A stretch of 64,000 bases of DNA from Prorocentrum cordatum (GCA_963575745.1 CAUYUJ010020170.1:56001-120000); one strand, 5' to 3'. Counted from the first letter of the stretch, positions 41,479 to 52,009 are shown. A program made the numbers and translations. The notes: a model not told the origin generated them from the letters alone.

Positions 41479-43323
41479 TCCTACCTCCAGGTCCCAGGGA
41501 GGAACACCCACGGCGTCCATGCTTCCCGGAGGGAGCCTGGCACTGTCTCCAGGCGGGTGGCTGAGTTGGGATAAGCCATCCCCCAGGCTCTCGATGAGGG
41601 CTCTGGCGGACACACTGGCGTCGAGGTGCGTCAGGCTAGCTCCTTCACTGAGATGGGACATGAGGGCCTGGATTTGTAAGTTGGTGAGGTTGGAATATGG
41701 AGCTAGATCGGCATCCGGGAAGTCCCCTCGAAGGCAGGCCACGATGCCTTCCGGCGTGTGCATTCCATTCCTGGTCATCCAGCGGTAGAGAACGTCATAG
41801 GGTCGAGAGTCCAAGGCCCGCACAGTCACCACTGGTCTGAGGAATGGGAAGTAGTGTGGGGCCAGGCAGAGCCACAGGGCTCTAGAGATCCAGGGACCCG
41901 GTTGTCGGTCTACCCTATGTTCCAGGAGCATGCTCTGCGCCAGGCACTGTGCCTGGTCTCCGTTGACAGAGGTCCTTTCTCCGGGGGCCGGCATGGTCCC
42001 TCTGCCTGCCTCCTCTTCATCCCGCTGCCTGGCGTCGAGGGTGCGTATGAGTCTGTCCAGGAGCCCTTCTCTGGTGCTGCCAGCCGGTAACCTGCCCTGG
42101 GGGGTGGCGAAGCTTGCCCGGTTGAGCATATGTCCTATGTCCGCGTGCCAAGGCGTGGTTGTGCTTGTGGCTTCCAACGCATCGGTCTCAACTCCAGGGC
42201 GAGCTCTGCCTTCGCTCGAAGGCCCGTTGTTCCTTGGGTTTAGTCTTGGTCCGGTACTGGCCATTTGCGCACGAACCCTCGCTCCAGCTTCCACCGCCTG
42301 CCGATCCCCTGACAGGATGGCAGTCTGAAGGAAGCCACTTGCATCCAGGTGTAGCATCATTCGCTCCTGGAGCTGGGGCGCAATGTATCCGCCTACCTCG
42401 TGGGCCTCGAGCGAGGCACCAGCTGCCCTGGACGCCGCGCCTGCTTCGGACGCAAGCGCTATCTGGGCATCTCTGTAGGAGCTGACGCCCCGTGCTCTCC
42501 ACCAGGCTGCTGCATGGTCAATAATAGTGGTGCTGAGGTTGCTGCTCCTGAAGGCCAGCTCGAGGACGCCTCGACCTCTGTCCGTGGCTGTACCCCATAT
42601 GAAGGGGACCAGGATGCTGCTCCAGCGCATGCCAGGGGTGACGGAGTTGCTTGCGACCCTCGTCCTGATTCTTCGCACCTCCTCGATGAAAGCATCTCGC
42701 TGGGAACGCTCCGCTTGGGAAAGCCCTTCCTCCAGGAATGGGGGGGGTCTCTGGGGAGGCCTGGTTCCTATCCCTTCTGAGCCCGCGTGGCTATCCCCGT
42801 CGTTGCGGGGGTTGTCCACGTCCATGGGGGCGCGCCCCTCACTAGGGCGCCCAGAACGCACTTGGTCCGGACCCCTGCTGTCCGCATCCAGTCGTCTAAT
42901 GACGGCGTCCGTGACGAGGTTTCCCAGGGGGGTGCCCTGCCCCATTTGGGGATGTATTGGGCGCCATTCAGTGCGTGCGGCTGCTTGCAGCGCCCCCCTC
43001 ATTACCTCTGCTGTTTGCGAGTGTGGGCTGTCCCTATTGTGCCACCAGCGTCTACTGAGATCGGCATGGTCACGTGCGTCGCTTATAGCGCGGTCAAGGT
43101 GATCCCCGCCGACGGTGTACCTTAACCAGCAGAGGTCATCCAGATGCACCAAGGTATTCGGTCCTATGGGGACGGATGTAGTTGTTCTGCTGGGTAGTGG
43201 AGGCCTCGGGTATGCTGGTGGGTGAGCGTCTGGGCCGCCATGGTAGAGAGGGGGAGGGAACCGCCCATCGAGCCGTCCATGGGGGGTAGGTCCTAATGAC
43301 TCGCCGAATTTTCTGGCAGACAT
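41371..43323 (-). CDS. Helical polyprotein segment upstream of the RING finger
   Basis: 650 codons open. Contains a module LDDLCWLRYTVGGDHLDRA (near 43155-43090) that resembles one further upstream, a charged central region (QRDAFIEEVRRIRTRVAS, near 42700-42640) and a C-terminal part with ISRALWLCLAPHYFPFLRPV and SNLTNLQIQALMSHLS. No recognised family. Both ends need a one-base change to connect with neighbouring coding. Confidence 0.45.
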   Translation of the reverse strand: MSARKFGESLGPTPHGRLDGRFPPPLYHGGPDAHPPAYPRPPLPSRTTTSVPIGPNTLVHLDDLCWLRYTVGGDHLDRAISDARDHADLSRRWWHNRDSPHSQTAEVMRGALQAAARTEWRPIHPQMGQGTPLGNLVTDAVIRRLDADSRGPDQVRSGRPSEGRAPMDVDNPRNDGDSHAGSEGIGTRPPQRPPPFLEEGLSQAERSQRDAFIEEVRRIRTRVASNSVTPGMRWSSILVPFIWGTATDRGRGVLELAFRSSNLSTTIIDHAAAWWRARGVSSYRDAQIALASEAGAASRAAGASLEAHEVGGYIAPQLQERMMLHLDASGFLQTAILSGDRQAVEAGARVRAQMASTGPRLNPRNNGPSSEGRARPGVETDALEATSTTTPWHADIGHMLNRASFATPQGRLPAGSTREGLLDRLIRTLDARQRDEEEAGRGTMPAPGERTSVNGDQAQCLAQSMLLEHRVDRQPGPWISRALWLCLAPHYFPFLRPVVTVRALDSRPYDVLYRWMTRNGMHTPEGIVACLRGDFPDADLAPYSNLTNLQIQALMSHLSEGASLTHLDASVSARALIESLGDGLSQLSHPPGDSARLPPGSMDAVGVPPWDLEVGPPPMHDLQRRHLRFRGSPGALRPPAPRRMPASVEG

Positions 43324-44825
43324 TTAGGGCCCAGGAGCCTGGTGCTGAGCAAAGTAGGGCCAGCGAGATCGTTGCTGTGCGGAGTTGCCAATCGCTCCCG
43401 ACCTCTTCGAGGCCTCCTGAGTCTTCGTATGACCAGATTTCAGGTAGGCCTGCAGCGTGGGCCACCATATGCCTCCAGGCTCCAAGGAGTTCACCCACGA
43501 GCCAAGTTGGGGTGAAGTCGGAGGGGCCAGGCGGGGTGGGGGAGTAAAGGTGCTCGGCGATTGGGGCGTAACGCATGCCCGCTTTGACAAGCTGGGCCAG
43601 CAGAGCGGAGTCCAGGAGGTCGAGGGCGTGCCTGTTGGGTGGCTGGCCAGGGCCTGCTCCTGGGTGAGTGACTCTGAGGTGAGGCGTCTGCTCGCGGCTC
43701 CTCTGGGTTGTAACTCCAGGGGTTGGCCAGCCTGTGGCAAGTAATGCAGGTTCGCCCTGAGGGGTCTCGGAGCATCCAGGTGCCACAGAAATTGCATCTC
43801 TCTCCTGGGCAGAAGAAATCCCGCAGCCGCAGCCTGTGGGCTGTGGTGGACCATGGCCACACGTTGTCGCTGCTGTCGCTTCCTTGGATGGGGGCTCCGG
43901 GGATGCCCGTGGAGCTGGCGGGTATCCCCAAGAGCGCGGGCTCCACCCATGGTACTGGGCCTCTACCTGCTTGTCGTCTCGAGTGCACGTCACTCCCCAT
44001 TCGCTCGAGGTTCCCTCTCGTGATGGCCCACTGTCTGACGTCCCCATGGTCCGGAAAGTTGACTATATTTTGTCTGCGCTCTTGAATTAGGACTCTGTGC
44101 GCATGCTCTATGGTCTCCTCATCCGCGGGGTCCTGCGCCCCGTCTGTTCGGTTAGGGCCACCGCTGTGCAGGGGGACAGCATCTTCGGGAGATCTGGTGG
44201 GCATGAGCATCCTGTCTGTGTCAAAACCGCTCGGGAGCTCCATTCCTATGTCGCAGTAGTGTGCAGCAGCGGCCATTGCAACGTATTCGAGCCGTGCTAG
44301 CTGTCTCTCAGTCACTGAGGGGTCGGCTGTATCCAGTCTTTCCCTTCTTATGCTGGGATCATGAATAATGCTCGCAAAGCGGAAGGCAAGGACCTGTATT
44401 GGGTCCGTATGAACGCCTCCCAGACGCCCCTCATAGTCTCCTCCAGTGATGGACCATACTAGCCACGTGTGGTCCAGGATAGCGAGAATCGGAGCTGAAG
44501 TGGCGAGCTCCGAGCAACGTCCAGGGATAGCTGGTTCTACGGGAGCCGCGCCCATGGGGCTGTCCGCTCGCATGCCCGGGTGGCCTGGGCGGTGCCCCCT
44601 CCACGCGTGGTGTATGAGGAGCTCAAGGTTGCTGGTCTCACGCGATGTTCTCGGCGCTCCGCGGTTGGGAACCTCGCGCCACGGACCATCGATGCGCACA
44701 GGGTGCCGACGTAGGGCCCCCATGGTGCCCCCCCATGCCAGAGATCCTGGCGTCCGCAACGCGTGGGCCGCAGATGGGCCCGCCCGCCTCACGGCTGGCC
44801 GCCCAGACAGCATTCGCGTGCCCAA
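43136..44825 (-). CDS. Zinc-ribbon polyprotein segment
   Basis: Coding runs in one frame to about 43730 and then in a second frame to 43323. The module ILDHTWLVWSITGGDYEGRL (near 44485-44425) resembles the one near 43.1 kb. A zinc ribbon of CNFCG and CITCH spaced by 11 residues lies at 43733-43796, preceded by another Cys in FFCPGERC. After the frame change it reads LLDSALLAQLVKAGMRYAPI and SDFTPTWLVGELLGAWRHMV. Confidence 0.45.
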
Positions 44826-47809
44826 TGGCGTCCAGCCACCGGGCGTGGAGGTCCGCAGCGCTTTGCCCTCTGCTCCTCAGCGTTTGGCCGGGGTCGTCAA
44901 GGTCTGAGGGGGTGGGCGGGTTCTCCTTTCGCAACTCGTCCTCCAAGGCAGGGTCTGGGGATGGGTAGGAGGGGGGGTCCGCGAGGACGGAACCCCCGTG
45001 AGCCGTGTGGCTAAGCACGAAGGGCGAGCCACTGCCCGACCACAGGAGAGGCCCCCGCTGTCTGTCCTGTGACGATTGGTCAGGTCCACGGCGGCATCCA
45101 CCGAACGCGGCGTTAGGAACCTCGAGCCCAGGGGGCGGGTCGGGAGCGGAAAAGTCGGGAGAAGAGCTGGTGGGCGAGGGAGGAAAGGCACGGGGAGATC
45201 CAGCCGCCGAGATCGGAGACCTTGCCCGATCGATCCGATCAACATGAGGAGCGGCCCCGACCGCAGGATCGGGAGCAACCCTGGGGGTGCGGGGCGAACG
45301 AGGAGGCACGTCGGGCCTTCCCTCCGCCGATCCCGGAGGGGGAAAGATGCGATCGATCATCCCTGTGGAGGAAGGCGTCTCCCTGCGATCGCTGGAGTCA
45401 AGGGCCCCCGACTCTCGCCCCACTCCCCCTGGTGGAAGGCCGGGCCCGTTGCCTGCTCCAGGGAGGCGACGGAAGGTCGCACTGTCAGTGTGTATACTGC
45501 CGACGCTCTCCCGTCCCGCCTGTGGGGGCTGGGTCACAGGTCGTGTCCTCCGTCTGCCAGCGGTCCCTGGGCCGAACGCCGCGCGCCTCCCTCTGCATGC
45601 CGTCGTCCGATCCAGGGTAGCGACGGAAGGTCGCGCATTCTGTGTGTCTCGCGGGGGAAAGAGCCTCGCCCCCTCCACCAGCGTCGTGCCTAGCGCTCTC
45701 AACTCCAGTGGGTCGACTGAAGGCAGCAGCGTTAGGGTGCACACAGCTACCGCACCCACGCCCAATCCCCGCAGGGGTAGGGTCTATAGCCCTTACCCCC
45801 ACATCCGACTGACCCCTGGGTCGAACGCCTTGGGCCTCATCCAGCCTCCCGCCATCCGATCCAGGGTGGCGACGGAAGGTCGCACGATCTGCGTGTATCT
45901 CAGGGATGCCAGCATCACCCCCTTCCCCAGCATTACGCATGCCGCTCTCGGGTCCATGGGGGCGGTCGAACGCTGCATCGGCGTCGGGATGCGCTTCGCA
46001 AGTAGAAGGCCTGGCTCCACCGCCTAGCTCAACAGCGAGACGGCCTCACTCGGCGCGGGCGCGCCCAGGGGGGGGGGTCGGCGGTGGGTTGGCGCGAGCC
46101 TCCGTGAAGCGGGCCAGGGCTGCGGGCAGGGACCCGCCCATTCCTGTTGCCTGTGCCCTCGTGAGCGCCCCCCGAGGGCATCAATTCCCTGGGCTCCCCG
46201 CCCGAGTCGCCCTGGCCCATGGGGCGACCGCCGAGGACGTTCCTCTGCGCCTCGTCAGTTGGCCTAAGCGGGACTGGATCCGTGAGGGGGTTTGCTTGTG
46301 CAGAGGCGAGGCCCTCTCCCCCCGTAGCCCTGGCGTCGCCTAGGGCCGATCCACTCTGTCCAACAGCGCCTGTAGAGAAACAAATTGGGCGCCCCGCAGC
46401 GGGCATGGGAGCGGTAGGGGTGGGAGAGGCGGTCGGGTTAGACAGGAGGGCTTCGCGCCCACGGTCATCGCGTCCAGGGGGGCGACGGAAGGTCGCAGCG
46501 TCGGAGTGAATTCTGCCAACGCTCTCACGACCACTCCCCATGGGGGTTAGCTCCCTGGTGCATTCTTCCCATTCACACTGTTCCCTGGGCTGAACATCGC
46601 GGGCGCTCCTCTGCCCGTCGCAGCCCGTTCCAGGGTAGCGACGGAAGGTCGCAAGATCTGCGTGAATTGTGGGGATGGACGCGTTACCCCCTCCTCCAAT
46701 GCTGCGCCTGCCGCTCTCAGGTCCCTGAGGGTGGCCTTGTGCGGCATCAGCGTCGATGTGCGCGCCATAACCTGAGGGCCCGTCTTCTATGCTCAAGCTG
46801 CGGAGAGCAGCTTCGCTCGGTGCAGCCGCATCCAGAGAGGGGGGCGCGGCGGAGTGAGGGCAAAAGCCTATCGGATGCGCGACGGGGCCAGGGCGTCGCG
46901 ACTGCCCATCTCCCCCCACTTCGCCTTCGTGGGCGCCTGCTGGGGGTGTCGGGTCCATGCTCTCCCCATCCCCGTCGCCGAGGTCCCTGCGTCGGGAGCC
47001 GAGGGCACCTCTCTGCTCGTCGCCGAACCGTCTGAGAGGAACAGAATCCGCGGGGGGATAAACTGTTTCAGGAGTGGGGCCGTTGGCCCCCGTAAACCTC
47101 GCATCGCCATGGGCGGTCCCGTTATGCCCAGCGCTGCCTGGAGAAAAGGAAATTGGGCGCCCAGCAGTGGGCATAGGGAGAGTGGGGGTAAGAGAAGGGT
47201 AGCTGGGCGGGAGGGCCTCATGCCTGCCATTATTAAGTCCAGGGTGGCGACGGAAGGTCGCGATGTCAGTTTGAAACAGAGGGCTGAACGTATCAACCCC
47301 GTCTACCAATGCGCGTCCGCCGATCTCGACTCCAGGGTAGCGACGGAAGGTCGCAACTTCGGTGTGCATCACAGGGTTGAAGGAATCAACCCCTCCTTCC
47401 GATTGGTTGGGGGCCATCGGTCCTCGTGTACCCGAAGCATCGGCTGAAACGCTCCCATTCCAGGGAGCAGGGGGCGACCGTTGTCCCGGAGGGATGGTGT
47501 CCTGAGATCCAGGGCGAGTATGTCCTGAGTATTCAGTCCACAGGTCCCGAGGCCGACGTCAGGTGATGCGGCCCCCGCCCCCACAGGGATGACAGGATTA
47601 TCGTCGATCGATCGCTCGGTCATCCATGGGGCGGCGGCCCTGATCCGATCTGACCCGAGGGCCGCTGAGCCCGTCTGCGCGGCGGCAAGGCAGCAGCAAT
47701 GGCTGGCGCGCCCAGGGGCCGGCGGGGGTCCAGGGCCGCAGGCCCCCGACGCTGCGTCTGGGCGCCCCCTTTGAGCGGCGGGAGACTGCCCCGGAGAGGG
47801 CAGGCCCAC
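44638..47809 (-). CDS. 5' repeat-bearing, Pro/Gly/Arg-rich polyprotein region
   Basis: Disordered composition. Seven copies of a peptide of the form [H/Q][A/S/T][D/E]xATFRRxPG are encoded at about 47360, 47245, 46650, 46490, 45885, 45635 and 45480. All seven are in frame with their local coding frame even though that frame changes twice between them, near 46070 (a run of ten G) and near 45550. This argues that the peptide, not just the DNA, was maintained. Other shared phrases are PMPAAGRPICFSTG/PMPTAGRPISFSPG near 46400 and 47175. The segment ends in a helical stretch (QSAADLHARWLDAIGHANAV, near 44855-44795). Confidence 0.5.
45458..47365 (-). repeat. Seven dispersed copies of a 21-base coding repeat
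   Basis: On the plus strand each copy is TCCAGGG, two variable bases, then GCGACGGAAGGTCGC. Spacing ranges from about 110 to 600 bases. Confidence 0.9.
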
Positions 47810-48744
47810 CAGACGGCTTGAACCAGAGGCTACGGACCCTGGTGGGGTTACGCGACGCGCTTAGAATTGACCACGCGCTGCTGTTCCAAGCCTTCCCCCA
47901 AACTGAAAGGCGGCCTGGATGTCCGAGCCGGATGAGCCTTGAGAAACCAGCGGCGAGCCTGGGGGAGAAGTGAAAAGGAGAAGGCCGTTTCAGAAGGCTC
48001 CCCAGACCTTCTGAACAGTTCTCTGCCTTCCCGAAGCACACAAACCTGCTCAAAGGCGCGAGGGCTTCTGAGAAGTCCTGCCGTCTTCTGAAAGGGCCTT
48101 CTCGTTCTCACTTCCCCCCTCGCTCACTCGCCGCCGAAGAAAGTCTGGCAGAGGGGAGACGGGGGCAAACTCGCCCCAAAATCGGCCCCCGGACCCCCCC
48201 AAGGGTCGACATCGACAAGACTTCCGAGCCGCACTCGGCCGAGGCGACGAGGAAGCCCCTTCGCCCTCCTTTCTGCGGGCCAGAGCCACTGCTGGGCCAC
48301 CTCAGCCCCCAACCGGCTCAAACCTTCGACCTTCGATTTGGAGATTCGAACGCTCCAGATGTGTGCGAGAAACACAGGCGCGATGCCCAACAGCGTGTTG
48401 CGGCCCAAAGCAACAGCGGCCGCTGTTGGGCAGGCGTGGGTCTGTCTCGAATGGCCAACGCCCGCGGCGACGCCGACAGCTCGATCATACCGATGAGAAC
48501 AGTCGGGTGGATGGCACTAGGGGTGACATGAGCGGGGGTCGAAGACAAGGGCCCAAAGGGCTCTTTCGGATCGGCACTGGACCCCCCTCCCTGGCGCGCG
48601 GAGCGCGCAAGAGTCAGCGCCGGAGACGCTGCCAGGGGGCCCCAGCGCCGACCCGAGGAAGCTGCGCGGAGCTCCGAGCTTTGTATGTCTATGCCACTGC
48701 TCGTTCCCCGAATCATACCGCCCGCCCGAAACGAGTCCCCGATC

Positions 48745-49055
48745 CTTTCGCCCATCGCTCGGACGCCCGTTCCCCGTGCACTTTTCCAGCCTCGTGCGTA
48801 GATTTTGGGAAGATCGGGGTGACCAACAAAAATGCCCATACCGCTGCTCTCCGGACCTCTGCTGGGGTGCGCTCTGACGAGAATTCGGAGGCGAATCCAG
48901 CGGCGGCGACGAGGACCTCCCAGAGGGCCGAAACAGGAGAAGGCGGGCGAAAGGTAATTAGCAGCAGGGGTACTTTCGTATTCCTCCTCCGACAGATGGT
49001 CCTCGCCGAGAAAAAAAAACGCCCGCGTCCGAGCGATGCCGAGTCCCCGCCCCGA
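48745..49055 (+). mobile_element. Expanded copy of the TGGCATCGCTCGG inverted-repeat element
   Basis: The left end CCATCGCTCGGACGCCCGTT is at 48752 and the right end, with poly-A then GCGTCCGAGCGATGCC, at about 49011-49050. The interior is about 170 bases longer than in the three copies at 51.9-52.7 kb, so this may be an older or fused copy. Confidence 0.5.
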
Positions 49056-50010
49056 CCACAGCCCCCGCCCCCGGCGGGGCGGCCCCGCGCGGCGCACGGC
49101 CATCCGCGCCTGTGCGCCGCGCCGCGCGCGGCGCACGGCTGCCCACCGCGCGCTCGCCGAGGGGCGGTCGCGGCCCTCAGCCCGCGCCAGCGGCACCTGG
49201 CGCCGCGGTGCTCTGGAGTCCCCAGACGAACAAAACCCCGGGCGGTCCCTGGCCGGTTCGGGTCAGAGATCCCCGACCGGATCGGGTCGGGTCGGGTGAT
49301 CCCTGGTCGGTCGGGTCATTGATTCCCCTTAGGTGTTGGACAGATTTGGGCGTTTCCCCCTCCCTGTTCGGCTTCCCGACGCCTCAAGACGGCCCTGGAG
49401 CATCGGCCTGGCTCCATCCCCCCTTTAAAGCGAGGCCAGGACGAGGACAAATCCGGGCGAGGACATATCAATAATCTCTTGCACCTGGCGGCTCTGGGGG
49501 ATGCATCGGGCGCCGCGGCCTTCCTGGAGCGTTCCAGAAGGCTCTCAGAGCGTTCTGAAACGCGCTGGAACGCATTCCTCCTCGTCCTGGCCCCGTCTGA
49601 CTCTGCATCTCTCCCTCCCCCCCTCGAAAAACGCAGAACGCACCAACCTTCGAGAAATAATTAGCCTGGCGAAGGACCCAACCGTATGCAGTTGTGAATA
49701 CCGCGAATGTGGATCTCATCTTCGCTCGCGCTCCCTATGGGGCCACGAACCGTGCGAGGGGGCATGCCGACATGCGTGGCGGGGTCTTTAATACGAACAA
49801 AGACGATCGCTCTGAGTGCGCGAGACTGAGACCGGGTGAGCCTGAGCGCGAGTAAGTCTGATTGTGAATGTGTTTGCGTGCGAATCTGTCTACGTGCGTC
49901 GATGTCGACGCCCATGTCGGCACGCCCCCCGCGAGGATCGCGCCCGCTTCCTTCCCTTTCTTTTTCTACCTCTTTGCCCGTGCGCGCCGATGTCCACGGC
50001 TGCGGGCGCG

Positions 50011-50265
50011 GCGCCGCGCTGAGTCCCCGCGACGCGCGCTGGTCGCCCCGAAGGGGTCCCGGCGACGCGCGCGGGTCGTCCGCTGCGCGGAGCAGAGAGA
50101 GTGCTAGCTGGCTGGGTGATAGCGGGCAAGACTGTGGCCGCTGGGCAGAGCGACGACGGGGGCGAGCGAGGCCCTGGGCAGAGCGCGGCGCGGAATTCCC
50201 GCGACGCGCGCTGGTCGCCCCGAGAGGGTCCCAGCGACGCGCGCGGATCGCCCGCTGCGCGAGGC
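50011..50265 (+). repeat. 65-base direct repeat, about 170 bases apart
   Basis: GCGACGCGCGCTGGTCGCCC with following GGGTCCC and GCGACGCGCGCGG occurs at about 50029 and 50199 with only a few differences, ending each time in CCGCTGCGCG. Confidence 0.8.
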
Positions 50266-50318
50266 CAAACAGTCAGACCGTCGGGAGACGGCGAGTCTCG
50301 GGCGGGCCGCTCCTCAGG

Positions 50319-50590
50319 TCAAGCCTCGCGGATAAACTCGGTGAAGCCCATCTCCCTGGCGAGGGCCGTCGCCTCCCTTTTGCACCGCTTCGTGCGCGCC
50401 GCAAACTGCTCCAGCTGCTTCCGCAAGCCCTCCGGCGGCCCTGCCAGGAAAAACTCGATGCGCGGCGCCCGCATGAGCAGGAAGTCCTTGTGGCGCGTGG
50501 CGCGCGAGAGCAGGACGTAGAGCTCCAGCCACCAGTCGTCGTCCTCCTTCTTGCCGTTCCCCACCTCGTGGCGGCCGCAGTCCAGGATCA
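50319..50590 (-). pseudogene. C-terminal fragment of a PIF1/UvrD-like helicase
   Basis: The frame reads WWLELYVLLSRATRHKDFLL, then MRAPRIEFFLAGPPEGLRKQ and a helical tail, stopping at 50319. The (A/Y)V-LSRAT phrase followed by DLL-RAP is the C-terminal motif VI region of PIF1-like and UvrD-type helicases. Everything upstream on this strand is the 89-bp tandem array, so the N-terminal motor motifs are missing. Either a last exon with distant partners or a truncated copy. Confidence 0.55.
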
Positions 50591-50599
50591 CGCCGCGAT

Positions 50600-51110
50600 G
50601 GGAAAGTCCCAAATGGGGTGTGCCAAAATGGGGTGTGCCATCACGCCAGGGGTGTGCCAAAATGGGGCGGCGGCGCCATGCGAGTTCCGCCACTGGGACC
50701 TTAGGCGGAACTCCCTATGGGGCCACAAAACGTGTGAGGGGTGTGCCAAAATGGGGCGGCGGCGCCATGCGAGTTCCGCCACTGGGACCTTAGGTGGAGC
50801 TCCTTATGGGGCCACGAAACGTGTGAGGGGTGTGCCAAAATGGGGCGGCGGCGCCATGCGAGTTCCGCCACTGGGACCTGAGGTGGAGCTCCCTATGGGG
50901 CCACGAAACGTGTGAGGGGTGTGCCAAAATGGGGCGGCGGCGCCATGCGAGTTCCGCCACCGGGACCTGGGGTGGAACTCCCTATGGGGCCACGAAGCTT
51001 GTGAGGGGTGTGCCAAAATGGGGCGGCGGCGCCATGCGAGTTCTGCCACTGGGACCTTAGGTGGAGCTCCCTATGGGGCCACGAAACGTGTGAGGGGTGT
51101 GCTGAAACAG
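50600..51110 (-). repeat. 89-base tandem repeat, five to six copies
   Basis: Copies start near 50651, 50740, 50829, 50918, 51007 and 51096 (partial). The unit holds GTGTGCCAAAATGGGGCGGC, GGCGCCATGCGAGTTCCGCC, ACTGGGACCT and GGGGCCACGAAACGTGTGAG. Since 89 is not a multiple of three, no frame is conserved. The GGGGCCACGAAACGTGTGAG half is shared, inverted, with 18.3-18.8 kb. Confidence 0.95.
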
Positions 51111-51885
51111 AAACATGCGGAGAGCAAAAGCCAGGATGGGGGAGGAGGGAGGAGGGGGCAGAGGAGGAGAGGAGAGGAGGACGCGGGGCACCGTCTCTTC
51201 AAAACGAGGACCCAACACCACAGGATGGTTGGGAAAAAACGGCGTAAACATAAACTGTCGCCTGTCCGCGCGGATTTCTTGGATCTGCGCTGGAACCTCC
51301 TCCCTGGCGCGCGGAGCGCGCCAGGGGCGGCGCCGAGACGCCGCAATGTGGGCCCAGAGCGGATCCAAGAACTCCGCGCGGAGCGCCGGAAGTTTATGTT
51401 TCTGTCTGTTTCTTCTTCGAACAAAAGGGGTTATGGGGGAGGGGGGAAGGCCTCTTGGAAGGAGGCTGCGACTTAGAAAGCGCCGGCCTCACATCTGCAG
51501 ATCAGGCCCGCGCCTGCCAAGAAGCAGGCATGTTTCTGAGAAGCCTCCCTCCCTCCCCCTACCCCCTACCCCCCTTCTGCGCGGGTCCGCCCCTCCTCCC
51601 CCTGCTTCTGGCCCTCTCCCTCCCTCCTGGTCTCCGCTCCCTCCCTGCTCATCCTTCCTCCTCCGCTCCCTCCTGGTCTCCTTCCTCCTCCGCTCCCTCC
51701 GCTCCCTCCTGGTTTCCGCTCCCTCCTGGTCTCCGCCCCCTCCCTCCCTCCCTGCGCATCCTTCCTCCTCCGTTCCTGCCTCCTCTCCTCGGCGGCGCGC
51801 GCCAGGGGGGAAAGGAGGCGAAGGCCTTCCGAGAAGGCGGCGGGACTTCTCAGAAACCCCCATGCCTTCCTGGAACTTGCCGTCG
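51111..51885. other. Gene-poor; duplicated GC-rich module and CT-rich tract
   Basis: The module at 51295-51400 matches 48.58-48.70 kb. From 51545 to 51790 the plus strand is CCTCC/TCCGCTCCC-rich. No gene. Confidence 0.5.
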
Positions 51886-51886
51886 C

Positions 51887-52009
51887 TCGGACGTCCATTT
51901 CCCGTTTTTCGGTTCCGTGCGTGTTTTTTTTGCTCGATGGTCCAGGATGGTCATCAAGGGTCTTCGCTGAAAAAAGTACACACGTCCGAACGATGCCATG
52001 GGAAATGGT
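51887..52009 (+). mobile_element. Short inverted-repeat element, copy 1
   Basis: Left end CGTCGCTCGGACGTCCATTT, right end CACACGTCCGAACGATGCCA. A T-run near the left end faces an A-run near the right end, so the whole element can fold into a hairpin. About 123 bases, non-coding. Confidence 0.7.

Larger units (their letters stand above)
29265..47809 (-). mobile_element. Very large non-LTR-like retroelement, frame-broken, 5' limit uncertain
   Basis: Minus-strand coding is almost continuous for 18 kb. Order from the 5' side: Ser/Pro-rich region with seven ATFRR repeats, zinc ribbon, two related modules, RING-H2 finger, a large variable region, a DNA-methyltransferase-like domain, a Cys-rich patch, an APE-type endonuclease, reverse transcriptase, CPLC-type zinc finger and RNase H. 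The last five are the normal order of a LINE ORF2; the first 12 kb are not. About 15 single-base frame changes and one TGA interrupt it. That this is one element is inferred from unbroken orientation, composition and the way frames resume within a few bases. The alternative is a normal LINE next to a separate large gene. Length is far above the usual 4-8 kb for LINEs. Confidence 0.5.
47810..50318. other. Gene-poor region with duplicated modules
   Basis: Modules such as CCCTGGCGCGCGGAGCGCGC with GGCGCCG-like followers occur at 48587 and 51302. Phrases with AGAAGGC, GACTTCTCAGAA and CTCACTTCC near 47980-48120 recur near 51820-52080, in part with the opposite sense. GGTTCGGGTCAGAGATCCCC-like sequence and (GGGTC)n occur at 49255-49315. 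No coding region can be supported. Confidence 0.5.

Noticed and set aside
50658-51030. CCATTTTGGC on the minus strand in each 89-base unit, as in the spliced leader
   Set aside because: Only ten bases match, flanks differ from the leader, and the unit is clearly a tandem repeat.
50651-51060. Array resembling a CRISPR (regular 89-base period)
   Set aside because: Whole unit is repeated with no unique spacers; no cas genes; eukaryotic context.
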